64,000 nucleotides of DNA, taken from contig NZ_BMXB01000003.1 in the NCBI RefSeq assembly GCF_014651535.1, positions 62,001 through 126,000 of the forward strand, written 5' to 3'. Positions 7,964 to 17,532 of this stretch are shown one piece after another. Each line of letters opens with the position of its first letter. The stretch's first letter is position 1. The position numbers and the translations under genes were made by a program. Under the pieces are notes generated by a model, which was not told the origin of the DNA, did not search any database, and was given only the letters and a program-made list of their open reading frames with translations. The stretch is from Salinimicrobium marinum (GTDB taxonomy: Bacteria; Bacteroidota; Bacteroidia; Flavobacteriales; Flavobacteriaceae).

Positions 7964-9058
7964 TTAGTTGACGAAAGTGACACTTCCATAGCTGGATTTT
8001 ACGTTAATGTTTCCTCCGGAATTTTCTGATAAATGATATCCTTCATAAAAATTATCCCCGGTAGACTGACTTCTTTTGTTGATATGAAATCCGTTTTGTC
8101 CATCAATTCCTTTTACGCCACCGTAAGAAGTACTAATCCTGAAGTTAAAAGGGGTGCTCCTGTCATAACCAATCTTAATAGAGGTGTAGTCACTGTTGAT
8201 ATTTATATCCCGGGCTCCTTTCATTACTTTTTCAATAGAAGCCGAACCATAATCCATATCCAGCTCAAGAGAATTGTATACGGTTCCTATTTTTACCCCT
8301 ACATAATCTCCCTGACCTTTCATGTTTCTCAATTTATTAATGGAGATCCCGCCGTAGTCGCAGGTAAACTTTATATTCTCAACTTTTCCAATGCGTGAAT
8401 CGGTATAATCTGCAGTGATGTCCAGAGTGCCGGCTTCTTCAATAGTATATTCAGAATAATCTGCATTTATGCTTCCTCTTTTCATGTAATTGATCGTGCT
8501 GTTCCTAGTGTAATCGAAATTCAGTTCATTGTTATCTCCAAGCAGGTCACCTATGAACAGCCGGCCATAATCACAGCTAATGGAGGCATTTCCTTCGAGC
8601 CTGTCAATACTAATGTTTCCGTAGTCATTAGTAAGAACTACATTATTTTTAACCGGAGCTTTGATCCTGTAATTAATTTCCATGCTAACATTGCTGCTGC
8701 TCCCGAAAATCTGGCTCCACCAGGATTTGTCATTTCTGTCAAAAAGGGTTTTAGCACTCACCTGAGAGGAAGAATTACTAAACTCCACATCAATTTCCTG
8801 AAGTTTCTGGCTTACTTTTTCCTCATCATTTCCGTTTGTTTTGATCGTAATTTCAATTTCCACACGGTTCTGATTCCAGGTGGTGACATCCACATTTCCA
8901 TAACTGTTATCGATCTTCAACAGCGCATTGGCCGAAACATTGAATTTTTTACTGATTTTTTTCTCTTTGGTATATCTACCGTCCAGATCATTTCCTGCAA
9001 TTCCAGAAAAAGGGATAAACAGTAAAAGGAATAGCATTTTATAGTATATTGTTTTCAT
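7964..9058 (-). CDS. Exported DUF4097-like beta-repeat protein
   Basis: Start chosen at the ATG at 9058, which gives a clean signal peptide (MKTIYYKMLFLLLF.., cleaved near GIAG) and 364 residues; an earlier ATG at 9079 would lengthen the overlap with the anti-sigma gene. The body contains about ten repeats of 18-25 residues marked by DYG/DYT/SYG motifs alternating with hydrophobic strands, the pattern of DUF4097 adhesin-like domains and probably a beta-solenoid. Third gene of the ECF operon, followed after 40 bp by the GIN-domain gene. Likely periplasmic or surface; function unknown. Confidence 0.82.
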   Translation of the reverse strand: MKTIYYKMLFLLLFIPFSGIAGNDLDGRYTKEKKISKKFNVSANALLKIDNSYGNVDVTTWNQNRVEIEITIKTNGNDEEKVSQKLQEIDVEFSNSSSQVSAKTLFDRNDKSWWSQIFGSSSNVSMEINYRIKAPVKNNVVLTNDYGNISIDRLEGNASISCDYGRLFIGDLLGDNNELNFDYTRNSTINYMKRGSINADYSEYTIEEAGTLDITADYTDSRIGKVENIKFTCDYGGISINKLRNMKGQGDYVGVKIGTVYNSLELDMDYGSASIEKVMKGARDININSDYTSIKIGYDRSTPFNFRISTSYGGVKGIDGQNGFHINKRSQSTGDNFYEGYHLSENSGGNINVKSSYGSVTFVN

Positions 9059-9596
9059 GGGGTACATTTTTAAGGTCATTAATGTTATTTACTTTTTCCA
9101 ATACATTAGTTAATAGATCAATTCTTTTCTGAAAGTTGGTGATCATGGCAGAAATTACTCTTCTGTCCTGGCCGCTTTGAGAAAGGTCTGTCTTTAGCTT
9201 TTCATAATCTTTCTCGAGTATTTGAATTTGCTTCAAAGCATCCTCAATAACCGCTTCAGTCTCCGGGGTTTTTTCCTGTTGAAGGTTGTATAACTCCCTT
9301 GTAATTACCGAAGCATAAAAATCCTGAGTGTTTTTCATTTCGGGGGAAACACTAGCCAGGTCCTGCTCTTTGCCAAGACCATTGTCGAAGACCCCCTGGA
9401 AAAGAAGGAAAGCGACTAAAAACGTAGCGGCAATGGCCAGTACCGGTGTCCAGAGAGAAATGATCCCCGAAGTTTTTGTCTTCTTTTTTAATCTCTGTTT
9501 CAACTTTTTCTTAAACCGCTCCTGATGATCTTCAGAAGGTTCTGCGACATCAAAATCCAGCGATTTGAATAAATCTTCTATGTTATCATTTTTCAT
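9039..9596 (-). CDS. Membrane anti-sigma factor-like protein
   Basis: 185 residues: a cytoplasmic basic/acidic N-terminus (1-45), one transmembrane helix (about 48-68, LWTPVLAIAATFLVAFLLFQ) and an outside part predicted as mostly helical or coiled coil. The topology and the 11-bp overlap with the ECF sigma gene identify it as the probable cognate anti-sigma factor. There is no zinc-binding HxxxCxxC, so it is not a ZAS-type domain. It overlaps the next gene as well, so the operon is tightly coupled. The signal it senses is unknown. Confidence 0.75.
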   Translation of the reverse strand: MKNDNIEDLFKSLDFDVAEPSEDHQERFKKKLKQRLKKKTKTSGIISLWTPVLAIAATFLVAFLLFQGVFDNGLGKEQDLASVSPEMKNTQDFYASVITRELYNLQQEKTPETEAVIEDALKQIQILEKDYEKLKTDLSQSGQDRRVISAMITNFQKRIDLLTNVLEKVNNINDLKNVPHENNIL

Positions 9597-10146
9597 AACT
9601 CATCAGTTTTTTCCGAAGGCTTTCTTTCGCCCTTGAAATGGTTGTTCTGCAATTAGCATTTGTAAGTCCCAGGATCTCACAAATTTCTTCGTAATCATAG
9701 CCCTCAATAAGATGCAGGGTCAAAACCAGTCTGTAATTCTCTTTTAAAGAATCCATTGCCTTGAGGATCTGCTGCACTTTCGGGCTTGTCTCTTCCTCTT
9801 GTTCGCCTATTCCAATCCCATCATCTTCGGCGTCCTTTAGTTGGTCGTTATAGGTTACCTCCTGGTGTCTGGAATTTTTGTTGAAGGCATTGATGCTCCT
9901 GTTCACCACAATCTTTTTTAGCCATGCTCCAAAAGTGGAATTTCCCTGGAACGTATCAAGCTTTGAAAAAGCAGTTAAAAAGGCCTCCTGCATAATATCT
10001 TCAGCTTCTGCAGAGTGTTTAACAATCCGTAAGGCCGTGTTGAACATTGCTTTGTAATATTTGTTGTACACTTTCATTTGTGCCCTTTGGTCTCCCAAAC
10101 GACATTTTTCCAAAAGCTCATCAATATGTGTGGTGGTTAGTGTCAA
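9586..10146 (-). CDS. ECF RNA polymerase sigma factor
   Basis: 186 residues with sigma region 2 (about 25-95, including AEDIMQEAFLTAFSKL and TFGAWLKKIVVNRSINAF) and region 4 (about 125-180, YEEICEILGLTNANCRTTISRAKESLRKKL). A RpoE-like extracytoplasmic-function factor. The only start in frame is TTG at 10146: the frame closes upstream with TAA after five codons, and the next ATG would remove part of region 2. First gene of a four-gene leftward operon with its anti-sigma factor and two exported beta-repeat proteins, which are its likely targets. Confidence 0.9.
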   Translation of the reverse strand: MTLTTTHIDELLEKCRLGDQRAQMKVYNKYYKAMFNTALRIVKHSAEAEDIMQEAFLTAFSKLDTFQGNSTFGAWLKKIVVNRSINAFNKNSRHQEVTYNDQLKDAEDDGIGIGEQEEETSPKVQQILKAMDSLKENYRLVLTLHLIEGYDYEEICEILGLTNANCRTTISRAKESLRKKLMSYEK

Positions 10147-10363
10147 TTTATATGCGCTTTACTATAAAGATAGGTTTGTATCTAATTTGTTACAGTTTTA
10201 GGAAAATTTCTTTTTAATTTTTTTAGTTTGGTTGGCATAACAATTGAAATAATGCAGGGAAAGCCTGCGTAAACCTGCTATTTTTCAGCCGGGTTGCTGT
10301 TTTTACAGGTAGGTTTAAAAGTAGTACAAATAACTGCAGTGACAGTTTGACTTAAATAAAGAT

Positions 10364-12814
10364 ATGGCCAGAACAAAATTTACAAATTTTGACAATATGT
10401 CATTACAGGGAATAGATGAGGATGCAGAATTGATCCCTTTGATGACTCCTGAAGATGAAGAAGAAATTAATAAAGAAAACTTACCCGAAGTGTTACCGAT
10501 CCTTCCTTTGCGGAATACGGTGCTTTTCCCCGGCGTGGTGATACCAATCACTGCCGGCAGGGATGCTTCCATTAAATTGATTAATGAAGCCAATAACGAC
10601 AGTAAAGTTATTGGAGTTGTTTCTCAAAAAGACGAAAAAGTTGAAAATCCCGGAGTAAAGGATATCAACAAAACGGGGGTAGTAGCGAGAATCCTTCGCG
10701 TTTTAAAAATGCCCGATGGAAATACAACCGTTATCATTCAGGGGAAAAAGAGATTTAAAGTTGCCGAAGTAATTTCTGAGAAACCTTATTTAAAGGCTAA
10801 GATTACCGAAGTTGCTGAAGCCCGTCCTGCAAAAGACAATGAAGAATTTGCAGCTATTATAGAGTCTATCAAAGACCTGTCTCTTGAGATCATCAAGAAC
10901 AGTCCAAATATTCCTTCGGAAGCTTCTTTTGCTATTCAGAATATTGAAAGTCCTTCTTTTCTTATCAATTTCGTGTCTTCGAACATGAATTTGTCGGTAG
11001 AGGAAAAACAGAAACTTCTCGAAACAAATGATCTTAAAGACCGTGCACTGGCAACTCTGAAATATATGAATATGGAGTTCCATAAACTGGAGCTTAAAAA
11101 CGATATTCAGTCCAAGGTGCAGAGTGATATGAACCAGCAGCAACGGGAGTATTACCTTCACCAGCAAATGAAGACGATCCAGGAAGAGCTGGGAGGTGTT
11201 TCTCACGAAGGGGAAGTGGAAGAAATGAGGGAGAGAGCCAAAAAGAAGAAATGGGGTGAAAATATCCAGAAACATTTCGAAAAGGAGCTCGCTAAGATGC
11301 AGCGAATGAATCCGCAGGTGGCCGAGTATTCTATTCAGCGGAATTATCTGGACCTGTTCCTGGAATTGCCCTGGGATGAATTTAGTAAGGATAAATTTGA
11401 TCTTAAACGAGCCAGAAGAATCCTGGACCGGGATCATTACGGACTGGACGATGTCAAGAAAAGGATCATTGAATATCTTGCGGTATTAAAGATCAGGAAT
11501 GATATGAAATCTCCGATCCTTTGTCTGTACGGACCTCCGGGAGTTGGAAAAACAAGTTTAGGTAAATCTGTGGCCGAAGCTTTGGGAAGAGAATATGTAC
11601 GCGTGTCTCTTGGCGGACTTCGTGACGAAGCTGAAATTAGAGGGCATAGAAAAACTTATGTGGGTGCAATGCCTGGAAGGATTATTCAGAGCCTTAGAAA
11701 AGCAGGAACCAGTAATCCTGTTTTTGTATTGGATGAAATCGATAAATTAAGTGTTGGCCATAGTGGCGACCCATCTTCAGCCTTGCTGGAAGTTCTGGAT
11801 CCCGAGCAGAATAATGAGTTCCATGATAACTTCCTGGAGATGCCTTTTGACCTTTCAAAAGTCATGTTTATTGCAACGGCCAATAGTTTGAATACCATTC
11901 AGCCGGCGTTGAGGGACAGAATGGAAATTATTAATGTTACCGGGTACACCATCGAAGAGAAGGTAGAAATTGCCAAGCAGCATTTACTTCCGAAGCAATT
12001 GGAAGAACACGGTCTTACCAAGGAGCACCTCAAGGTTGGAAAAAAACAACTGGAAAAGATAGTGGAAGGTTACACCCGTGAGTCGGGGGTACGGGGTCTT
12101 GAGAAACAAATTGCAAAAACCGTACGATATGCGGCCAAGCATATTGCAATGGATGAGGAGTATAACAAGAAACTGAAAGACGAGGATATTCTGGATATTC
12201 TTGGAAGTCCAAAGATGGAGCGTGACAAATATGAAAATAATGATGTAGCCGGAGTGGTTACAGGCCTGGCCTGGACCCAGGTTGGAGGTGATATCCTCTT
12301 TATTGAATCGATCGTTTCCAAAGGTAAAGGAAACCTGAATATTACCGGAAACCTCGGGAAAGTAATGAAGGAATCTGCCACCATTGCCATGGAATATATA
12401 AAGGCAAATTCTGAAGATATTGGAGTAGACCCGGAGATCTTTGAAAAATATAATGTCCATATTCACGTTCCGGAAGGTGCCACGCCAAAAGATGGACCAA
12501 GTGCAGGTATCACGATGCTTACATCACTGGTTTCCCTATTCACGCAACGGAAAGTGAAGAAGAGCATCGCAATGACGGGTGAGATCACCCTTAGAGGAAA
12601 AGTACTTCCTGTAGGCGGAATTAAAGAAAAGATCCTCGCGGCAAAAAGGGCACACATCAAGGAAATTATACTTTGTGAGGAGAACCGTCGTGATATCAAG
12701 GAAATCAAAGAGGAATATTTAAAAGGGATGACCTTCCATTTCGTAAAGGAAATGCGGGAAGTGATAGACCTGGCGATATTGAAAGAAAAGGTTGAAAATC
12801 CTAAAACACTCTGA
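10364..12814 (+). CDS. lon: ATP-dependent protease La (Lon)
   Basis: 816 residues, full length. Order: Lon N-terminal substrate domain (about 43-240), helical linker, AAA+ module with Walker A GPPGVGKTS near 389-397 and Walker B VFVLDEIDK near 457, and a C-terminal protease domain with catalytic Ser713 in DGPSAG and its lysine partner in GGIKEK (about 754-756). Degrades misfolded and regulatory proteins in the cytoplasm. ATG start with a hydrophilic 40-residue extension before the N domain, as common in Bacteroidetes. Single gene; a strong terminator begins immediately after its stop. Confidence 0.97.
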   Translation: MARTKFTNFDNMSLQGIDEDAELIPLMTPEDEEEINKENLPEVLPILPLRNTVLFPGVVIPITAGRDASIKLINEANNDSKVIGVVSQKDEKVENPGVKDINKTGVVARILRVLKMPDGNTTVIIQGKKRFKVAEVISEKPYLKAKITEVAEARPAKDNEEFAAIIESIKDLSLEIIKNSPNIPSEASFAIQNIESPSFLINFVSSNMNLSVEEKQKLLETNDLKDRALATLKYMNMEFHKLELKNDIQSKVQSDMNQQQREYYLHQQMKTIQEELGGVSHEGEVEEMRERAKKKKWGENIQKHFEKELAKMQRMNPQVAEYSIQRNYLDLFLELPWDEFSKDKFDLKRARRILDRDHYGLDDVKKRIIEYLAVLKIRNDMKSPILCLYGPPGVGKTSLGKSVAEALGREYVRVSLGGLRDEAEIRGHRKTYVGAMPGRIIQSLRKAGTSNPVFVLDEIDKLSVGHSGDPSSALLEVLDPEQNNEFHDNFLEMPFDLSKVMFIATANSLNTIQPALRDRMEIINVTGYTIEEKVEIAKQHLLPKQLEEHGLTKEHLKVGKKQLEKIVEGYTRESGVRGLEKQIAKTVRYAAKHIAMDEEYNKKLKDEDILDILGSPKMERDKYENNDVAGVVTGLAWTQVGGDILFIESIVSKGKGNLNITGNLGKVMKESATIAMEYIKANSEDIGVDPEIFEKYNVHIHVPEGATPKDGPSAGITMLTSLVSLFTQRKVKKSIAMTGEITLRGKVLPVGGIKEKILAAKRAHIKEIILCEENRRDIKEIKEEYLKGMTFHFVKEMREVIDLAILKEKVENPKTL

Positions 12815-12853
12815 AGCATAAAAAACCCCGGATTTACCGGGGTTTTTTATGCT
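12815..12853 (+). terminator. Strong terminator after lon
   Basis: Perfect 17-bp stem (12815-12831 with 12837-12853) and ATTTA loop, starting on the base after the lon stop codon. The stem contains a CCCCGG/CCGGGG core followed by six T, so it can work in both directions. Confidence 0.9.
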
Positions 12854-13389
12854 TTAGCGTTAGTAGTATGAGCCGGTAAAATAGAGAATGATCCTTGGGC
12901 TTGTAGTGCAGGTTGTATGATAAAGTTGGCGAGGAGTATGATATAAAATGATTCTCCAGAGGATAAAGGCACAGGAATATCTATGACAAACGAACTTTTT
13001 ACTGCTTAAAAGATTTGCCTACTGCTTTTATTACTATATTTTTAAGCATAATTAATTTTTTCCGGTACTCCCCGAATTCATAAGGGAAAGCGTTAGGATT
13101 AAATAATAACGATTCCGCTGATTTAAATGCTAAAGGTTCCGATGAAAAGTGTGCGGCTGTTCATTGTAAAAAAGTAAAGATTTTTTGTTGTAGGCATATG
13201 TAGGACACGGCTAATGAAAAGGGTCGCCTGGTTATTTTACAGGAGAATCTTTTAACCAAGATTCTCAGCTTATTAAAAGATTGTATATGATTTTGTATCA
13301 CGTATTAAAAAACCTAATTTAATACTACATTACAGCTATTTTTATGGTAACTTTTCATTACTATAGAAAAGATTACACCTAATTACCAT
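12854..13389. other. Long gene-free upstream region
   Basis: 536 bases without a credible coding frame on either strand; ATG-started frames are under about 15 codons. The only structure seen is a perfect 9-bp dyad (13243-13251 with 13258-13266, 6-base spacer) about 125 bases before the CheB-CheR-kinase start. It may be an operator or a small attenuator. No clear TTG/TAnnTTTG promoter was found, although one must serve the large downstream gene. Confidence 0.5.
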
Positions 13390-16300
13390 ATGACAGAACA
13401 AAATAGCAGGTCTGATATAAATAAAACGCTGGAAAAATCGGCGAACATCTTTCCAGTGGTTGGAGTAGGAGCCTCGGCGGGAGGGCTTGCAGCCTTTAAA
13501 GCTTTTTTACAGGCTATTCCTGAAGATTCGGGGATGGCTTATGTTCTGGTGCAGCACCTGGACCCTGGTCATAATAGTCTTCTTCCTGAACTCTTGCAAA
13601 AGGCAACAGAAATTCCGGTGAAGGAGATTACTGATGAGGTAAAGGTGGAACCAAATACGATCTACATCATTCCCAGCAACAAAGCATTGATGTCAAATGA
13701 TGGAACTTTGGAACTAAGTCCCAGAACAGATAAAACCGACAAAAGCCTGCATCTTCCCATTGATCTGTTTTTTAAATCCCTTGCAGAGGTGCATGGATCT
13801 CACTCCATTGGAGTGGTGTTGACAGGAAACGGACAGGATGGAACTGCCGGATTAAAATCCATCAAAGAGGCAGGGGGAATTACTTTTGCCCAGGAAACAG
13901 AATCGGCTGAATATGCTGCGATGCCAAAAAGTGCCATTACAGAAGGAGTGGTTGATTTTGTGCTTCCTCCAAATGAAATTCCTTCAAAGATTATTGAAGT
14001 GGTAGAAAGAATATATAAAAATGTCGGGGAGGAAAAACAGATTCAGGAGGAAGATGGCAAAGTCTTAAAGCAAATCCTGGCGCTGCTAAGAGTAAGAAAA
14101 GAAACGAATTTCACCTATTATAAGCAGACGACCATTCGAAGAAGAATTCTTCGCAGAATGGCGCTTAGTAACAATAAATCACCTTTGGAATATTTAAATT
14201 TTCTAAGGGAGAATAGCAGTGAACAGGATGTTTTGCATCAGGATTTGTTAATTCCTGTAACCGAGTTTTTCCGCGATATGGATGTTTTCAGTAATCTGTG
14301 CGCAAAGGTTTTTCCGCTTATACACGAGGAAAGAAAAAAAGATGAAGCTATAAGAATATGGGTGGCAGGTTGTAGTACCGGGCAGGAAGCCTATTCTTTA
14401 GCTATGTGCCTCCTGGAGTTTCTGGGGGATGGTCACAGTAAGGAAAAGATCCAGATTTTCGCTACAGATATTAGTGAAAAAGCTATTGCAAAAGCACGGA
14501 GCGGGATCTACAAGAAATCGGAAATGGAAAACCTTAGTTCCGACAGGGTAAAAAGGTTTTTTAACCGGGTAGATAGTGAATATCAAATTAAGAAGGAGGT
14601 CAGGGAGATGTGTGTCTTTGCCTATCATAATTTTTTGCAGGATCCGCCTTTCGGAAAAATGAATATAATCACCTGCCGGAATGTACTGATTTACATGCAG
14701 CCTTACCTTCAGAAGAAAGCATTGACGACTTTTCATTATGCTTTAAAGAAAAAAGGATATTTACTCCTCGGAAAATCTGAAACTACCAGCAATGCACCCG
14801 ATCTATTTGGTCCAATGGAGAAGAAGGATAAAATCTTCATTCGAAAGGATAAACGTGGAAACTTCATGCAGGTTGCCAGCAGGCGAAATGAAGATCATTT
14901 CAGGGAGTTTAATAATGCGACTAAAAAGGAGAATGTGCGAACGGATTTTCAAAGGACTGCAGATGATGTAATTTTAAGTAAATATACCCCTGCCGGAGTC
15001 GTGATAGATGAAGCCATGGAAATTGTTCATTTTAGAGGTCGTACCGGGGCTTACCTGGAACCACAGGCAGGGAAGCCAAGTCTTAACCTTTTAAGAATGG
15101 CTAAAACGGGGCTGGCTTTTGAACTTCGTACGATCATTCATCATGTAAAAAAAGAGCAGCGGGCTCTTATAAAAGAAAATATTCCTTTAGAGGAAGCAGA
15201 GGGACAGCGGTTTATCTCTATAGAAGCAATTCCTTTACCTAATCTTGCAGATCCTCATTTTTTAATACTTTTTCACGATCCTGCAACAGATTCCAGATTG
15301 TCTAATATTATAAGGAACAGTTACAAAATAACTGCAGACAAGGAGCATACAGATGAAAGAGATCTCCGTATCGAGCAGCTGGAAAAAGATTTGGCACAGG
15401 CCCGTGAAGATATGCGGAGCATTACCGAAGATCAGGAAGTTACCAACGAAGAACTTCAAAGTGCCAATGAGGAACTGCAAAGCGGTAGTGAAGAATTGCA
15501 GACTCTAAACGAGGAGCTGGAAACCAGTAAAGAAGAACTGCAAAGCACCAACGAAGAATTAATAAGTGTAAACCAGGAGTTACTGGGATTAAATAAGAAT
15601 TTAACGACAGCAAGGGATTTTGCAGTAGACATTCTTGCGACCGTACGGGAACCGTGGGTAGTTTTGGATAAGGATTTAAGGATTAGATCTGGTAACAATA
15701 CTTTTTATAAAACCTTCAATACCAATGAAACTGAAGTAGAAGATAAATTCCTTTTCGATTTTAAGAATAAGCAGTGGAACATTCCCAGATTAAGAAAATT
15801 GCTGGAAAAGATCCTTCAGGAGAAATCTATTATTTCAAATTATGAAATCACCCATGACTTTCCAGGTCTTGGAGAACGCACCATGGTGATCAACGCACGG
15901 GAAATAAGACGGGAAGAAGGTGGTGAAAAATTGATATTGCTGGTTTTTGGGGATATCACCGACAGGAGAATAGCAGAAAAATCTCTTGAGAAAAGTGAAA
16001 TTAAGTTCAGGCTTTTAGCCGAAACGATACCGCAGTTAATGTGGATCACTAATCAGGAAGGAAAATTTGAATACTTTAATCCAAAATGGAATCAATATAC
16101 CGGATCGACTCCCGGCGAAAGTGTACAGGATAAATGGCTCAATTTTGTTCATCCAGATGATTTGCACGAAGTGCTGGAAACCTGGAACAAAAGCCTGCAA
16201 ACAGGGGAACTTTTTTCGATGGAGTACCGATTAAAAAGTACAGAAGGAGTTTATAACTGGTTTCTTGCCAAAGCATTGCCGTTGTACAATGCTGAAGGTG

Positions 16301-17451
16301 AAATTGTAAAGTGGTTTGGTTCCTATACCAATATTGAATTGCAGAAGGAAGCCCAGGAGGCATTGAAAAAGAACGTGGAACATTTTAGAGAGTTGGCCGA
16401 GCTGGTTCCGGAAAAAGTAACTCATGCAGATGCAGAGGGTAATATGGTTTATTACAATAAAAGCTGGCTGGATTACACTGGCCTTAGCCACGAAGAGCTG
16501 GTTAAGAGTGGATGGATGAAATTACTGCATCCCGATGAAAAGAAAGAGGTGCAGCATAAGTGGAAAAAATCTATGAAAACCGGCTGCAAATTCGAAACCG
16601 AATTGCGTTGCATTGGGAGAAAAGGAGAGTATGAATGGCATCTGTTCAGGGCGGTTCCGGTGAGGGATGAGAGAGGAAAGATAAAGCAGTGGATAGGCGC
16701 CACCACCCAAATTGAAAATATTAAAGAAGAAGAAAAGAGAAAAGAAGGGTTTCTTCAGTTGGTGAGCCATGAACTTAAAACCCCTGTAACTTCCATTAAA
16801 GGCTATGTGCAATTACTGCTAAGGATCCTTGAGGAAGAAAAAAATCAGTCCTTAAATGCACTGCCGCTAAAAAATTCGCTGGAAAGAATAGATGACCAGA
16901 TAGGCCGACTTACAAGACTGATTTCTGAAATGCTTGACCTTTCAAGAATTGAGGACAACCGCCTTCAATTCAAGAAAGAAAACTTCAGCTTAAATAAACT
17001 GGTGGAGAACACTGTAAAGGACATTTCCAGTACCAGTACTGTGCATCATATTAACCTTCATCAGGAGCTGAAATACACTGTAAATGCCGATAAAGACCGG
17101 ATAGGGCAGGTAATCATTAACTTTATTACAAATGCCATAAAATACTCTCCGGAAAATAAAGGTGTAGAAGTCATTATTCACGAAACTGAAGACCATAAAG
17201 TAGCGGTGAGTGTGAAAGATAAAGGAATCGGGATAGGTCCTCTAGATCAAAAGGAAATCTTTAAGAGATTCCACAGGGTGGCAGGTAAAAATGAAGAGAC
17301 CTATTCCGGACTTGGAATTGGATTGTTCCTGGCTCACGAAATTATTGAGAGACATAAAGGCACAATTTCCCTGGAAAGTGAATTGGGCAAGGGCTCGGTT
17401 TTTACCTTTGTGTTGCCTTACAAACAAAAATTTTCTTCTGAAAAAAGTTAA
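13390..17451 (+). CDS. CheB-CheR-PAS-histidine kinase fusion (1353 aa)
   Basis: Order of domains: CheB methylesterase (about 20-205) with catalytic Ser in GASAGG, His in VQHLDPGH and Asp in GNGQDGT; CheR methyltransferase (about 225-490) with the SAM motif VAGCSTGQEAYSLAM and NIITCRNVLIYM; a PAS-like domain (about 535-650); a coiled coil of EELQSANEELQS-type repeats (about 660-735); three PAS domains (about 745-860, 870-985, 990-1110); HisKA with the phospho-accepting His in SHELKTP (about 1127); HATPase_c with NAIKYSP, DKGIGIG and GLGIGLF. All catalytic motifs are intact. No response regulator or chemoreceptor is adjacent. Faces a separate CheB across a shared terminator. Confidence 0.95.
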   Translation: MTEQNSRSDINKTLEKSANIFPVVGVGASAGGLAAFKAFLQAIPEDSGMAYVLVQHLDPGHNSLLPELLQKATEIPVKEITDEVKVEPNTIYIIPSNKALMSNDGTLELSPRTDKTDKSLHLPIDLFFKSLAEVHGSHSIGVVLTGNGQDGTAGLKSIKEAGGITFAQETESAEYAAMPKSAITEGVVDFVLPPNEIPSKIIEVVERIYKNVGEEKQIQEEDGKVLKQILALLRVRKETNFTYYKQTTIRRRILRRMALSNNKSPLEYLNFLRENSSEQDVLHQDLLIPVTEFFRDMDVFSNLCAKVFPLIHEERKKDEAIRIWVAGCSTGQEAYSLAMCLLEFLGDGHSKEKIQIFATDISEKAIAKARSGIYKKSEMENLSSDRVKRFFNRVDSEYQIKKEVREMCVFAYHNFLQDPPFGKMNIITCRNVLIYMQPYLQKKALTTFHYALKKKGYLLLGKSETTSNAPDLFGPMEKKDKIFIRKDKRGNFMQVASRRNEDHFREFNNATKKENVRTDFQRTADDVILSKYTPAGVVIDEAMEIVHFRGRTGAYLEPQAGKPSLNLLRMAKTGLAFELRTIIHHVKKEQRALIKENIPLEEAEGQRFISIEAIPLPNLADPHFLILFHDPATDSRLSNIIRNSYKITADKEHTDERDLRIEQLEKDLAQAREDMRSITEDQEVTNEELQSANEELQSGSEELQTLNEELETSKEELQSTNEELISVNQELLGLNKNLTTARDFAVDILATVREPWVVLDKDLRIRSGNNTFYKTFNTNETEVEDKFLFDFKNKQWNIPRLRKLLEKILQEKSIISNYEITHDFPGLGERTMVINAREIRREEGGEKLILLVFGDITDRRIAEKSLEKSEIKFRLLAETIPQLMWITNQEGKFEYFNPKWNQYTGSTPGESVQDKWLNFVHPDDLHEVLETWNKSLQTGELFSMEYRLKSTEGVYNWFLAKALPLYNAEGEIVKWFGSYTNIELQKEAQEALKKNVEHFRELAELVPEKVTHADAEGNMVYYNKSWLDYTGLSHEELVKSGWMKLLHPDEKKEVQHKWKKSMKTGCKFETELRCIGRKGEYEWHLFRAVPVRDERGKIKQWIGATTQIENIKEEEKRKEGFLQLVSHELKTPVTSIKGYVQLLLRILEEEKNQSLNALPLKNSLERIDDQIGRLTRLISEMLDLSRIEDNRLQFKKENFSLNKLVENTVKDISSTSTVHHINLHQELKYTVNADKDRIGQVIINFITNAIKYSPENKGVEVIIHETEDHKVAVSVKDKGIGIGPLDQKEIFKRFHRVAGKNEETYSGLGIGLFLAHEIIERHKGTISLESELGKGSVFTFVLPYKQKFSSEKS

Positions 17452-17472
17452 AAATTAATCTCTGAAATAAAG

Positions 17473-17510
17473 AAGCTCCTTTAGGTTTTTCAACCTGAGG
17501 GAGCTTTTTT
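17473..17510. terminator. Bidirectional terminator between kinase and CheB
   Basis: 15-bp stem (17473-17487 with 17491-17505; two G-T wobble positions) followed by a T run on the plus strand and preceded by A-rich sequence, serving both convergent genes. Confidence 0.8.
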
Positions 17511-17532
17511 AAAGAAAAAAGAGGAAAATCAG

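Noticed and set aside
15420-15600. Repetitive GAAGAACTGCAAAGC-type DNA inside the kinase gene (also 62020-62130) as a tandem DNA repeat
   Set aside because: It encodes the EELQSANEELQS coiled coil typical of CheB-CheR fusions; the periodicity is at protein level.
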